Part shown: piece after piece, positions 57,058-64,000 of the stretch
How the letters are laid out: the number at the start of each line of letters is the position of its first letter
How positions within the stretch are numbered: position 1 is the first letter of the stretch
Assembly (NCBI RefSeq): GCF_028368855.1
Contig: NZ_JAQNCY010000001.1
Span: forward strand, 62,001-126,000
Length of the DNA stretch: 64,000 bases
Source of the DNA: Leisingera sp. SS27
Lineage (GTDB): Bacteria > Pseudomonadota > Alphaproteobacteria > Rhodobacterales > Rhodobacteraceae
Direction of reading: 5' to 3'
The notes under the pieces: model-generated
Databases searched by the model: none
What the model saw: the letters and a program-made list of their open reading frames with translations, nothing else
Told to the model about the DNA's origin: nothing
Made by a program: the position numbers and the translations under genes

Positions 57058-57072
57058 TTAAATAGGGTTTAG
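57058..57072. promoter_or_regulatory. CtrA-like site between the PAS gene and GTA
   Basis: TTAA-N7-TTAG differs by one base from the CtrA consensus TTAA-N7-TTAA. CtrA is a known regulator of GTA and motility genes in Rhodobacterales. The site is 59 bases from the PAS gene start and about 90 bases upstream of the GTA promoter. Confidence 0.35.
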
Positions 57073-57123
57073 CTTATTACGGTGCCTTAACGGCAGCCTG
57101 CCAGCGTTTGCAGGCCATTGCCC

Positions 57124-57146
57124 GTTGCGTACCCACCGTACGCACC
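57124..57146. promoter_or_regulatory. GTA-associated 23-bp element, copy A
   Basis: Contains GCGTAC-CCACC-GTACGC, a perfect 6-bp inverted repeat with a 5-base spacer. The whole 23-bp block recurs with one change at 59118-59140 upstream of g3. It ends 14 bases before a good -35 box. It is the best candidate for an activator site of the GTA promoter, such as a GafA site. Confidence 0.6.
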
Positions 57147-57160
57147 TCCTCCCGTAAACC

Positions 57161-57189
57161 TTGACTTTTACACTGAAATCGCGTAAAGG
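57161..57189 (+). promoter_or_regulatory. Predicted GTA promoter
   Basis: TTGACT at 57161-57166 and TAAAGG at 57184-57189 with 17 bases between. Transcription from about 57196 would leave a 5' leader of around 100 bases before g1, which includes a 22-codon frame at 57212-57280 with a possible GGAAG site. Confidence 0.5.
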
Positions 57190-57293
57190 TTGTGGTGCAG
57201 CTGGAAGAAACATGGACGGCCCCGGACCCCTCCGCCGGCGGCCGTCCTGTCTTTCTCTTGTGCGGACAAGAAACGCATGAGGCAGAGCAACCC

Positions 57294-57698
57294 ATGACAC
57301 ATCAGACCAATGGCCCGGAACCGGGCCAGAGACCGGAACAAACTCCGGAACAGGACGGCGGCGCCCTCCTGAAGCGGCAGGTGCATTACACCGCCGATCT
57401 CCTGCAATCCCTGCAGGAGAGCATACACCGCCTGCGCAACGAGGCGGAGGAGCTACGGGAGCAGCTCGAAACCACCGGCGGTGACGAAGTCACCGGCGCC
57501 AAGGCCCAGATCAGCCGTCTCGAAGGCCTGATCCGGGATTGCCAGAAAGTGGAGAAAGTCATTGCAGAACAAAGCACCGAATTCGCCCGCATGCTCAAAT
57601 CCGAACACGAACTCGATCCCGTCGCGGCGCGCGCAGCTGTCGAGCTCGGACTTTCTCGCCTGCGTGCCGCCCTCGATCCTGAGCTTGTTCTTGGATGA
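57294..57698 (+). CDS. GTA g1, small terminase-like protein
   Basis: First gene of the GTA cluster (orfg1, reported as TerS in R. capsulatus). The 134-residue product has a low-complexity Gln/Glu/Pro N-terminus and a long coiled coil (about 45-95; LQESIHRLRNEAEELREQLE, then LEGLIRDCQKVEKVIAEQSTEF), typical of small terminases, which recognise DNA and control the large terminase ATPase. The ATG at 57294 is the first good start; an in-frame GTG at 57192 lies in the promoter leader. Its end overlaps g2. Confidence 0.8.
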   Translation: MTHQTNGPEPGQRPEQTPEQDGGALLKRQVHYTADLLQSLQESIHRLRNEAEELREQLETTGGDEVTGAKAQISRLEGLIRDCQKVEKVIAEQSTEFARMLKSEHELDPVAARAAVELGLSRLRAALDPELVLG

Positions 57699-58976
57699 GT
57701 TGGACCGCAAAACCCTTTGTGCGCTGCCGCATCTGTTCGACATCTGGGCGCTGGACCACCAGCGCCCGCCGCCGGGCGATTGGCGCGCCTGGGTGATCCT
57801 GGGCGGCCGCGGTGCCGGCAAGACGCGGGCAGGGCCGAATGGGTCCGTTCGCTGGCCGAAGGCGCCAGCCCCTATGATCCCGGCACCGCACGCCGTATCG
57901 CACTGGTGGCCGAAACCTATGACCAGGTGCGCGACGTGATGATCCACGGCGACAGCGGCATCCTGGCCTGCTCGCCGCCGGACCGGCGCCCCAAGTGGAA
58001 AGCGTCGGAGCGCAAGCTGATCTGGCCCAACGGCGCCGAGGCGCAGGCGTTTTCCGCCCACGATCCCGAGGCCCTGCGCGGCCCCCAGTTCGACGCCGCC
58101 TGGGCGGATGAGCTGGCCAAGTGGCGAAAGGGCCAGGAGAGCTGGGACATGCTGCAGTTCGCGCTGCGGCTGGGGCAGGACCCCCGCGTCTGCGTCACCA
58201 CCACACCGCGCAACGCGCCCGTGCTGAAACGGTTGCTGGCCTCGCCCAGCACCGTCACCACCCACGCCGCGACTGAGGCCAACCGCGCCAACCTCGCGCC
58301 CTCCTTCCTGACGGAGGTGCGCGCGCGCTATGCAGGCACCCGCCTGGGCCGGCAGGAACTGGACGGGGTGATGCTCTCGGACATCCAGGGCGCGCTCTGG
58401 ACCACCGCAGCGCTGGTGGATGCGCAGGTGGCTGAGGCGCCGCCCCTGGACCGGGTGGTGGTCGCCGTCGATCCGGCAGTCAGCGCCGGCAAGAACTCAG
58501 ACGCTTGCGGCATCGTGGTGGCGGGCGCCGTCACCCACGGCCCGCCGCAGGACTGGCAGGCCTATGTGCTGGCGGATTGCACCGTGCAGGGCGCCGGCCC
58601 GCTCGCCTGGGCGCAGGCGGTGATCGCCGCCCGCGACCGCTTTGGCGCCGAACGGGTGGTGGCAGAGGTAAACCAGGGCGGCGCATTGGTCGAAACCGTG
58701 CTGCGCCAGGCCGACCCGCTGGTGCCGTTCCGCGCGCTCCACGCCCGCAAGGGCAAATCCGCCCGGGCCGAGCCGGTGGCCGCGCTCTATGAGCAGGGCC
58801 GGGTGCGCCACCTGCCGGGGCTGGGCGAGCTGGAAGACCAGATGTGCCAGATGACCCCGCAGGGCTTCCGCGGCAGCGGTTCGCCCGACCGGGTCGATGC
58901 GCTGGTCTGGGCGCTGCATGAGCTGATCATCCAGCCCGCCGCCAACCTGCGCAGGCCGCAGGTCAGGGTGCTGTAG
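57664..58976 (+). pseudogene. GTA g2, large terminase, frameshifted
   Basis: DNA-packaging ATPase/nuclease of the GTA (orfg2, TerL). The first part, from a GTG near 57664, reads SILSLFLDELDRKTLCALPH and the Walker A GGRGAGKTRAG. At GGG 57832-57834 the frame breaks; restoring one G gives AEWVRSLAEGA, which continues in the next frame with the acidic Walker B (FDAAWADELAKW), ACSPPDRRP and the nuclease segment VAVDPAVSAGKNSDACG. Without a shift the first frame stops at 57939, right after the ATPase P-loop, so no intact TerL would be made. All other GTA genes here look intact. It may be a real mutation or a sequencing error. Confidence 0.85.
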
Positions 58977-59010
58977 AACCTCTCAAAAACCAACCGCCCG
59001 GCGGCACGCC

Positions 59011-59051
59011 GGGCAGCGCCCGTCCCGCCCCACACGGGGCGGGCGCTGCCC
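59011..59051 (+). terminator. Imperfect hairpin after GTA g2
   Basis: GGGCAGCGCCCG-TC-CCGCCCC pairs with GGGGCGGGCGCTGCCC, leaving a five-base bulge. It lies 35 bases past the g2 stop. No T-run. The following 59061-59100 is unusually A+T-rich (12 G+C in 40 bases). Confidence 0.4.
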
Positions 59052-59117
59052 TCAGTGTGATGCAACACTGTATTGTTTCCTTTGTATTCGTTTAATTTCA
59101 GGAGCTTATATTCAGGT

Positions 59118-59140
59118 GTTGCGCACCCACCGTACGCACC
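59118..59140. promoter_or_regulatory. GTA-associated 23-bp element, copy B
   Basis: Matches copy A at 22 of 23 positions, centred on CCACCGTACGCACC. It lies 104 bases before the portal gene. A weaker -35-like TTGCCA starts 3 bases after it. A 7-bp inverted repeat GCAACAC (59062) / GTGTTGC (59116) overlaps its left side. Confidence 0.55.
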
Positions 59141-59244
59141 GCTTGCCAAATCTTCAGGCCTTTGGGGCACTAATGATCCTCAGCAAAGGCGCACCATCCC
59201 CAAGGGCCGGCAGCGCCACCTAGGAACAACCTGAGGAGCGGACC

Positions 59245-60504
59245 ATGGTCTTTGACCTGCTGCGGCGCAAAACGCCAGACCCCCAGAAATCAGGCCCCCT
59301 GAAACCGGGCCCCAATACTCCGGGCCTGGAACAGAAAGCCAGCCAGACCGCCCGCGTGGTCTCCTGGCACGGCGCCGGCCGCATCGCCTGGAGCCCGCGC
59401 GACACCGTTTCCCTGACTCGCAGCGGCTTTGCCGGCAATCCGGTCACCCACCGGGTGATCCGCCTCATTGCCGAGGCCGCCGCCTCGGTGCCGCTGGTCC
59501 TGCAGGACAACCGCCAGCGCTTTGACACCCACCCCTGGCTGGCGCTGCTGGCACGTCCCAATCCGGCCCAGACCCAGGCCGAGATGCTGGAGGCGCTCTA
59601 CGGCCACCTGCTCCTGTCCGGCAACGCCTATATCGAGATGGTCACGGCAGAGGACGCAACCCCGGCCGAGCTGCACGTGCTGCGCTCCGACCGGATGAAC
59701 GTGGTGCCGGGGCCGGACGGCTGGCCCGCGGGTTTTGACTATGTGGTCGGCGGGCGCAAGCACCGCTTCGCCAACGAGCCCGGCAATTCCCCGGTCTGCC
59801 ATATCAAAAGCTTCCACCCGCAGGACGACCATTACGGCCTCTCACCCCTGCAGTCGGCGGCGATGGCCATTGACGTCCACAACGCTGCCTCGCGCTGGTC
59901 CAAGGCGCTGCTTGATAACGCGGCCCGCCCCTCCGGCGCGCTGGTCTGGACCGGATCCGACGGCCAGGGGCAGATGTCCGACGATCAATTCCGCCATCTG
60001 AGTGAAGAAATACAAACAAACTTCCAGGGCGCCCAGAATGCCGGCCGCCCGATGGTGCTGGAGGGCGGATTGGACTGGAAGCCGATGGGCTTCTCCCCCT
60101 CCGACATGGAATTCCAGAAAACCAAGGACACCGCCGCCCGCGAGATTGCGCTGGCCTTCGGGGTGCCGCCGATGCTGATCGGCATCCCCGGCGACGCAAC
60201 CTATGCCAACTACCAGGAGGCCAACCGCGCCTTCTACCGGCTGACCGTGCTGCCGCTGGTCTCCAAGGTCACCGCTGCGCTGTCCGGTTGGCTCACCGCC
60301 TGGACCGGCGAGGCGCTGACGTTGAAGCCCGACCTCGACCAGCTGCCTGCGCTTGCAGCAGAGCGCGAGGCGCAGTGGCGGCGCATCACCTCCGCGGATT
60401 TCCTCACACACGAGGAAAAGCGGCGTCTGCTGGGGTTGCCCACAGAAACCCTGCCCACAGACCATACTGAGGGCGCGCAGACGGAGGGCGGACAGGATGA
60501 CTGA
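59245..60504 (+). CDS. GTA g3, portal protein
   Basis: HK97-type portal, the twelve-subunit ring through which DNA enters the head. The 419-residue product shows RSGFAGNPVTHRVIRLIAEA, the DNIQ/SFHPQDDHYGLSPLQSA segment near residue 190, the SKALLDNAARPSGALVW block and VPPMLIGIPGDATYANYQEA near residue 310. The ATG at 59245 has GAGGAGCGGACC upstream. The C-terminus overlaps g3.5 by 8 bases. A 268-base gap to g2 is longer than in typical clusters. Confidence 0.93.
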   Translation: MVFDLLRRKTPDPQKSGPLKPGPNTPGLEQKASQTARVVSWHGAGRIAWSPRDTVSLTRSGFAGNPVTHRVIRLIAEAAASVPLVLQDNRQRFDTHPWLALLARPNPAQTQAEMLEALYGHLLLSGNAYIEMVTAEDATPAELHVLRSDRMNVVPGPDGWPAGFDYVVGGRKHRFANEPGNSPVCHIKSFHPQDDHYGLSPLQSAAMAIDVHNAASRWSKALLDNAARPSGALVWTGSDGQGQMSDDQFRHLSEEIQTNFQGAQNAGRPMVLEGGLDWKPMGFSPSDMEFQKTKDTAAREIALAFGVPPMLIGIPGDATYANYQEANRAFYRLTVLPLVSKVTAALSGWLTAWTGEALTLKPDLDQLPALAAEREAQWRRITSADFLTHEEKRRLLGLPTETLPTDHTEGAQTEGGQDD

Positions 60505-60721
60505 GCACCCGATGCACGCATTTGATTGTTCACCGGGATTGCGCCTGTCCGCCCACGAGCGGGTGGCCCAGATCCAGAACGACGCCGTGAACCGCCGCCT
60601 CGACCGGATCGAACAGATGATGGAGCGGCTCGAGAAACGCCTCTGGCTCACCGTCTACGGCGTCGCCGCCGTCATCCTGGCGCAGGCCTTCCAATCCTTC
60701 CTGACGGTGCAGTTGCCGTAA
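60497..60721 (+). CDS. GTA g3.5, small head-formation membrane protein
   Basis: A 74-residue protein starting MTEHPMHAFDCSPGLRLSAH, with the conserved HERVAQIQNDAVNRRLDRIE and a C-terminal hydrophobic segment (LWLTVYGVAAVILAQAFQSF). In R. capsulatus the same small gene (orfg3.5) sits between portal and protease and is needed for head formation or morphology. The ATG overlaps the portal stop by 8 bases. Confidence 0.85.
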   Translation: MTEHPMHAFDCSPGLRLSAHERVAQIQNDAVNRRLDRIEQMMERLEKRLWLTVYGVAAVILAQAFQSFLTVQLP

Positions 60722-60744
60722 CTCCAACGACTTGCGAGGTTCAG

Positions 60745-61314
60745 ATGATGCAGGGATCCCCCCAGCTGGAACATAAATTCGCACGCTTCGGCGAGGATCT
60801 CTCGCTGAAGGACGTAACCGAAATCAAGGGCTACGCCAGCCTGTTCGGCCAGACCGACCAGGGCGGTGACGTGGTGATGCGCGGCGCCTATGCCGCCTCG
60901 CTCAAGGCGCTCCGCGATCAGGGCCGCACGGTCAAGATGCTGTGGCAGCACGACCCGCACCAGCCCATCGGCGTTTGGGACGAGGTGCGCGAGGACACGC
61001 GCGGTCTGTACGTCAAGGGCCGCATCCTCACCGCCACACCCAAAGGCGCCGAAGCGGCCGCCTTGATCGAGGGTGGCGCCATCGACGGCCTGTCGATCGG
61101 CTACCGCACCCAGAAAGCCACCCGCGCTCCCGACGGCACCCGCCAGCTCACGCAGGTGGAACTGTGGGAGGTGTCGCTGGTCACCTTCCCGATGCTGCCG
61201 GCCGCCCGGGTGGCGGCCAAATCCTCCGCCGAGGCGGAAGCACAAGCGCTGCGCGCCCTGGCCGACGGCCTGCGCCAGATCACCCGTGACCTCAAAACAG
61301 GACACCAAACATGA
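60745..61314 (+). CDS. GTA g4, prohead serine protease
   Basis: HK97-type maturation protease that cleaves the capsid protein's N-terminal scaffold. The 189-residue product has MLWQHDPHQPIGVWDE with the catalytic histidine and GAIDGLSIGYR with the active-site serine, and a family-typical EVSLVTFPMLP. The ATG at 60745 follows a GAGG; the next codon (60748) is also ATG. Its stop overlaps the capsid start as ATGA, so the two are coupled. Confidence 0.92.
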   Translation: MMQGSPQLEHKFARFGEDLSLKDVTEIKGYASLFGQTDQGGDVVMRGAYAASLKALRDQGRTVKMLWQHDPHQPIGVWDEVREDTRGLYVKGRILTATPKGAEAAALIEGGAIDGLSIGYRTQKATRAPDGTRQLTQVELWEVSLVTFPMLPAARVAAKSSAEAEAQALRALADGLRQITRDLKTGHQT

Positions 61315-62492
61315 GCAACCAAGACCTCCCGGCCCAAACCGGGGACGCAGCGCCCCTGGCGCATGAAGTGAAACAGGCCATCTCCGGCTTTCTTCATGAA
61401 TTCAAGGGGTTTCAGGACGACGTGCAATCAAGGCTGAAACAGGCAGAAGAGCGAGTGACCATGCTGGACCGTAAGACAATCTCTCAGAACCGCCCCCATC
61501 TGGCAGCCAGCCAGGACGCGGGCGCCCCGCACCAGAAGGCGTTCAACGCCTACCTGCGCAACGGCGACGACGACGGCCTGCGCGGGCTCGAGCTGGACGG
61601 CAAATCCATGTCCACCGCCGTGGGCAGCGACGGCGGCTATCTGGTCGACCCGCAGACCGCCGACACCGTCAAGGCGGTGCTGAACGCCTCCGCCTCGATC
61701 CGCGCCGTGGCCTCCGTGGTGCATGTGGAGGCCTCAAGCTATGACGTGCTGATCGACCACAGCGAAATGGGAGCCGGCTGGGCCAATGAAACCGGCCCGT
61801 CCACGGAAACCTCCACCGGCAGCATCGACCGCATCTCGATCCCGCTGCACGAACTCAGCGCGCTGCCCAAGGCGTCGCAGCGACTGCTCGATGACAGCGC
61901 CTTTGATATCGAGGGCTGGCTGGCCGGCCGCATCGCCGACAAATTCGCCCGCTCCGAGGCCGACGCCTTCATCAACGGCGACGGCGTCGACAAGCCCACC
62001 GGCTTCCTCAACTACAACGTCGAGGAAAACGACAGCTGGACCTGGGGCAACATCGGCTACAAGGCCACCGGCGTCGACGGCGAGATCGGCAACGGCGACG
62101 CGATCATCGACCTGGTCTATGCGCTGGGGGCGGAATACCGCGCCAATGCCACCTTCATTCTGAACTCCAAGACCGCGGGAATGCTGCGGAAACTGAAGGA
62201 CGCCGATGGCCGCTTCCTGTGGTCCGACGGCCTGGCCGCGGGCGAGCCTGCGCGCCTCATGGGCTACCCGGTGCTGATCGCCGAGGACATGCCGGACCCG
62301 GCCGCCAACAGCTTCCCCATCGCCTTCGGCGACTTCCGCGCCGGCTACACCATTGCCGAACGCCCGGACCTGCGGGTGATGCGCGACCCCTTCAGCGCCA
62401 AGCCGCATGTGCTGTTCTACGCGACCAAACGCGTCGGCGGCGACGTCAGCGACTTTGCCGCGATCAAGCTGATGAAATTCGGCCTGAGCTGA
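61311..62492 (+). CDS. GTA g5, major capsid protein
   Basis: HK97-fold capsid subunit of 393 residues. The N-terminal 100 residues (AISGFLHEFKGFQDDVQSRL, coiled-coil rich) act as scaffold and are cut off by g4; the mature fold runs from about SMSTAVGSDGGYLVDPQTAD, with the DNTRFVNGDG-like INGDGVDKPTGFLNYN and a C-terminal AAIKLMKFGLS. This region is among the most conserved in Rhodobacterales GTAs. A perfect hairpin follows the stop. Confidence 0.95.
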   Translation: MSNQDLPAQTGDAAPLAHEVKQAISGFLHEFKGFQDDVQSRLKQAEERVTMLDRKTISQNRPHLAASQDAGAPHQKAFNAYLRNGDDDGLRGLELDGKSMSTAVGSDGGYLVDPQTADTVKAVLNASASIRAVASVVHVEASSYDVLIDHSEMGAGWANETGPSTETSTGSIDRISIPLHELSALPKASQRLLDDSAFDIEGWLAGRIADKFARSEADAFINGDGVDKPTGFLNYNVEENDSWTWGNIGYKATGVDGEIGNGDAIIDLVYALGAEYRANATFILNSKTAGMLRKLKDADGRFLWSDGLAAGEPARLMGYPVLIAEDMPDPAANSFPIAFGDFRAGYTIAERPDLRVMRDPFSAKPHVLFYATKRVGGDVSDFAAIKLMKFGLS

Positions 62493-62507
62493 CCGCTCAG
62501 CGCTGAT

Positions 62508-62531
62508 GGCGGACCGGCAGCCCGGTCCGCC
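62508..62531 (+). terminator. Perfect hairpin after the capsid gene
   Basis: Arms GGCGGACCGG and CCGGTCCGCC with loop CAGC, 15 bases past the stop. No T-run. Capsid is made in great excess over other GTA proteins, so this hairpin may protect its 3' end or reduce read-through into g6. Confidence 0.5.
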
Positions 62532-62671
62532 GGCTGGCACGCACCCCATATTCCCTGCCGTCTAGCTGCTCCCCCTCCGTCCGAGCGGCAGGGAACGGTG
62601 CGTGCCGGCCGAACCTTAAAAACCGGACAGCAGATCAGGGCCGGCACAAGGGGGAGGCCCGCAGGAGTGAG

Positions 62672-63274
62672 ATGATGATGCTGAGCGAAGTGCCCCCCGT
62701 GCCCGAGGCCGCCCTGCCGCTGGCCCCCTTCAAGGCGCACCTCCGCCTGGGCACCGGCTTTGGCGAGGACAGCCTGCAGGACGAGGTGCTGATCGGCTTC
62801 CTGCGCGCCGCCGTGGCCGCGGTGGAAGGAAGAACCGGCAAGGCACTGATAACACGTGAATTTGAGATCGAGATCCGCCACTGGCGCGACCGTGCCCGGA
62901 TGGTGTTTCCCATCGCCCCGGTGCAGGCTGTGACAGAGGTGATGATCCGCGGCGCCGCTGGCGCTGAGACGGTGCTGGACCCCGCCGCCTACCAGCTGGA
63001 GCGCGACAGCCAGCGCCCGGCGCTGTGTCCCGCGGGCAGCCTGCTGCCCGCCATTCCCGCCGGCGGCCTGGCACGGATCACCCTGCAGGCCGGCATGGCC
63101 GCGGACTTGGGCGGCTTGCCCGCCGATCTGGGCCAGGCGGTGATGCTGCTGGCCGCGCATTACTACGAATACCGGGCCGACACCGGCCTCCATGGCGGCT
63201 GCATGCCCTTTGGCGTCACCAGCCTGATTGAACGTTACCGTACCCTGCGGCTGACATTGGGAGGCCTGGCATGA
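62672..63274 (+). CDS. GTA g6, head-tail connector
   Basis: A 200-residue protein in the position and of the size of RcGTA orfg6, a gp6-like connector (adaptor) protein. Visible features: LAPFKAHLRLGTGFGEDSLQ at the start, AAVAAVEGRTGKALITREF near residue 50 and ADLGQAVMLLAAHYYEYRAD near 155. It binds below the portal and joins the head to the tail. AGGAG site before the ATG; overlaps g7 as ATGA. Confidence 0.85.
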   Translation: MMMLSEVPPVPEAALPLAPFKAHLRLGTGFGEDSLQDEVLIGFLRAAVAAVEGRTGKALITREFEIEIRHWRDRARMVFPIAPVQAVTEVMIRGAAGAETVLDPAAYQLERDSQRPALCPAGSLLPAIPAGGLARITLQAGMAADLGGLPADLGQAVMLLAAHYYEYRADTGLHGGCMPFGVTSLIERYRTLRLTLGGLA

Positions 63275-63603
63275 AACGCCCCCCGAACCTGACCCGCAAA
63301 CTGGTGCTGGAAGACCCCCAGCGCGCCCCCGACGGCGCCGGCGGCTATACCGAGACCTGGGTGGCGCTTGGCACTCTCTGGGCTGAGGTGAAATCTCTCA
63401 GGGGGCGCCTCAACAGCGACAGCCTATCTTTGCAAAAATACCGTATCACCCTGCGCGCCAGCCCGGATGGCTTTGCGTCCCGTCCGCGCCCGGATCAGCG
63501 GTTCCGGGACGAGGGCCGCCTCTACCGTATTGATGCAGTTACGGAAAATGGACCGGACGCCCGCTATCTCACCTGTTTCGCGGTTGCGGAGGTGAGCGCA
63601 TGA
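63271..63603 (+). CDS. GTA g7, head closure protein
   Basis: A 110-residue protein, MKRPPNLTRKLVLEDPQRAP, of the head-tail joining/stopper family (orfg7). It has the compact beta-barrel pattern seen in head closure proteins (AGGYTETWVALGTLWAEVKS, then YRITLRASPDGFA, YRIDAVTENGPDARYLTC). It closes the head channel until the tail attaches. Overlaps g6 and g8 by 4 bases. Confidence 0.85.
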   Translation: MKRPPNLTRKLVLEDPQRAPDGAGGYTETWVALGTLWAEVKSLRGRLNSDSLSLQKYRITLRASPDGFASRPRPDQRFRDEGRLYRIDAVTENGPDARYLTCFAVAEVSA

Positions 63604-64000
63604 CCTATGCCATCGCAGGCGGGCTGCAATCCGCCGTCTACACCCATCTGACCGGCGACGCGGATCTGACGGCGCTGGTCGGCAGCGCGATTTATGACGC
63701 CATCCCCGCAGGCCCCTTGCCGCAGACCTATGTGGCGCTTGGCAGCGAGGAGGTGCTGGATCGCTCCGACAAGACCGCAGGCGGGGCTGAGCACCGGTTT
63801 TTCATTACCGTCACCACCGACATGGCCGGTTTTGCCACCGCCAAATCCGCCGCCGCCGCCGTTTGCCACGCGCTGGTCGGGGCCCAGGTGCCGCTGCCGC
63901 GCGGGCAATTGACCGGCCTGTGGTTCGACCGCGCCAAGGCAGAACGGCTGAGCACCGGCGGACATCAGATCACCCTGCGGTTCCGTGCGCGGGTGGATGA
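63600..64000 (+). CDS. GTA g8, tail terminator (3' partial)
   Basis: The first 133 codons of a DUF3168-type tail terminator/completion protein: MTYAIAGGLQSAVYTHLTGD, AIPAGPLPQTYVALGSEEVL, HRFFITVTTDMAGFATAKSA and ITLRFRARVDE. It caps the tail tube at the head end. It overlaps g7 as ATGA and runs off the right edge of the window, so its length is unknown. Confidence 0.88.
   Translation, partial: MTYAIAGGLQSAVYTHLTGDADLTALVGSAIYDAIPAGPLPQTYVALGSEEVLDRSDKTAGGAEHRFFITVTTDMAGFATAKSAAAAVCHALVGAQVPLPRGQLTGLWFDRAKAERLSTGGHQITLRFRARVD

Larger units (their letters stand above)
57124..64000 (+). other. Rhodobacter-type gene transfer agent structural cluster (g1 to g8, right part outside)
   Basis: Gene order matches the RcGTA structural cluster: small terminase, large terminase, portal, g3.5, prohead protease, capsid, head connectors g6 and g7, tail terminator g8. 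No integrase, lysis or replication genes are seen. All genes are on one strand, with overlapping ends from g3 on. The particles package random host DNA in the well-studied relatives. Confidence 0.9.

Noticed and set aside
57664-58976. Programmed ribosomal frameshift in the GTA terminase.
   Set aside because: No slippery heptamer or downstream pseudoknot is seen at GGG 57832-57834, so a plain one-base deletion or sequencing error is more likely.

Overview
The window is high-G+C alphaproteobacterial chromosome from the Roseobacter group (Rhodobacterales), probably close to Leisingera, Phaeobacter or Ruegeria. Reasons: a Rhodobacter-type gene transfer agent (GTA) cluster, a DMSP lyase gene (dddP), Rhodobacteraceae-specific small families (DUF6455, GTA g3.5, Hint_2 proteins) and a typical roseobacter order of core genes. 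The genus is an inference from family content; no ribosomal RNA is present.

Layout. 1-6.4 kb: secD (cut by the left edge)-secF, a TSUP-type exporter, an Mth938-like protein and the cytochrome c maturation genes ccmA-B-C-D-G, all on the plus strand and tightly packed. 6.4-7.5 kb: three small minus-strand genes, two related ABM-fold proteins flanking a DOPA-dioxygenase-like protein, with an inverted-repeat operator candidate upstream. 7.7-17.5 kb: acnA, a DUF1223 protein, an LpxL/HtrB-like acyltransferase, fliG, a TPR protein, an APH-like kinase, purB and small proteins. 17.8-24.5 kb: a hydrolase-OsmC fusion, a Nudix hydrolase, dddP, an unknown protein, an MltB-like transglycosylase and an Hsp70-like protein. 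24.6-32.2 kb: a 1051-residue Ca-binding-repeat/Hint protein, glnA-glnB, nnrD with a low-G+C internal tract, and a short Hint-like protein. 32.4-42.8 kb: tRNA-Leu(UAG), two porins, tig, membrane proteins, an SLT lipoprotein, the ribosomal operon rpsF-rpsR-rplI, and yceI. 42.9-53.4 kb: a frameshifted acetyltransferase, a cytochrome b561-YceI fusion, fabD-fabG-acpP, a HisA-like protein, two tandem membrane PilZ proteins, fabF-mltG. 53.7-57.0 kb: accessory genes and a soluble PAS protein. 57.1-64 kb: GTA genes g1 to g8 (g8 cut by the right edge).

How it fits together. Most of the window is housekeeping: protein export, haem export and c-type cytochrome assembly, nitrogen assimilation, fatty-acid synthesis, envelope porins and wall enzymes. 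The GTA block encodes the packaging motor, portal, prohead protease, capsid and connector proteins of a phage-like particle that packages host DNA. dddP adds cleavage of the algal osmolyte DMSP.

Most notable: (1) the GTA large terminase is split by a one-base frameshift just after its Walker A motif; (2) a 23-bp element (22 identical positions) lies upstream of both GTA g1 and g3; the g1 copy precedes a good sigma70-like promoter; (3) nnrD looks like an intragenic recombination mosaic; (4) a GNAT gene is broken in a G7 tract; (5) dddP has all published metal and catalytic residues at the expected positions and an inverted repeat just upstream. No clearly new multi-gene system was found. The least explained groups are the ABM/DOPA-dioxygenase module, the tandem PilZ membrane proteins and the paired unknown genes at 37-38 kb and 53.7-55.3 kb.
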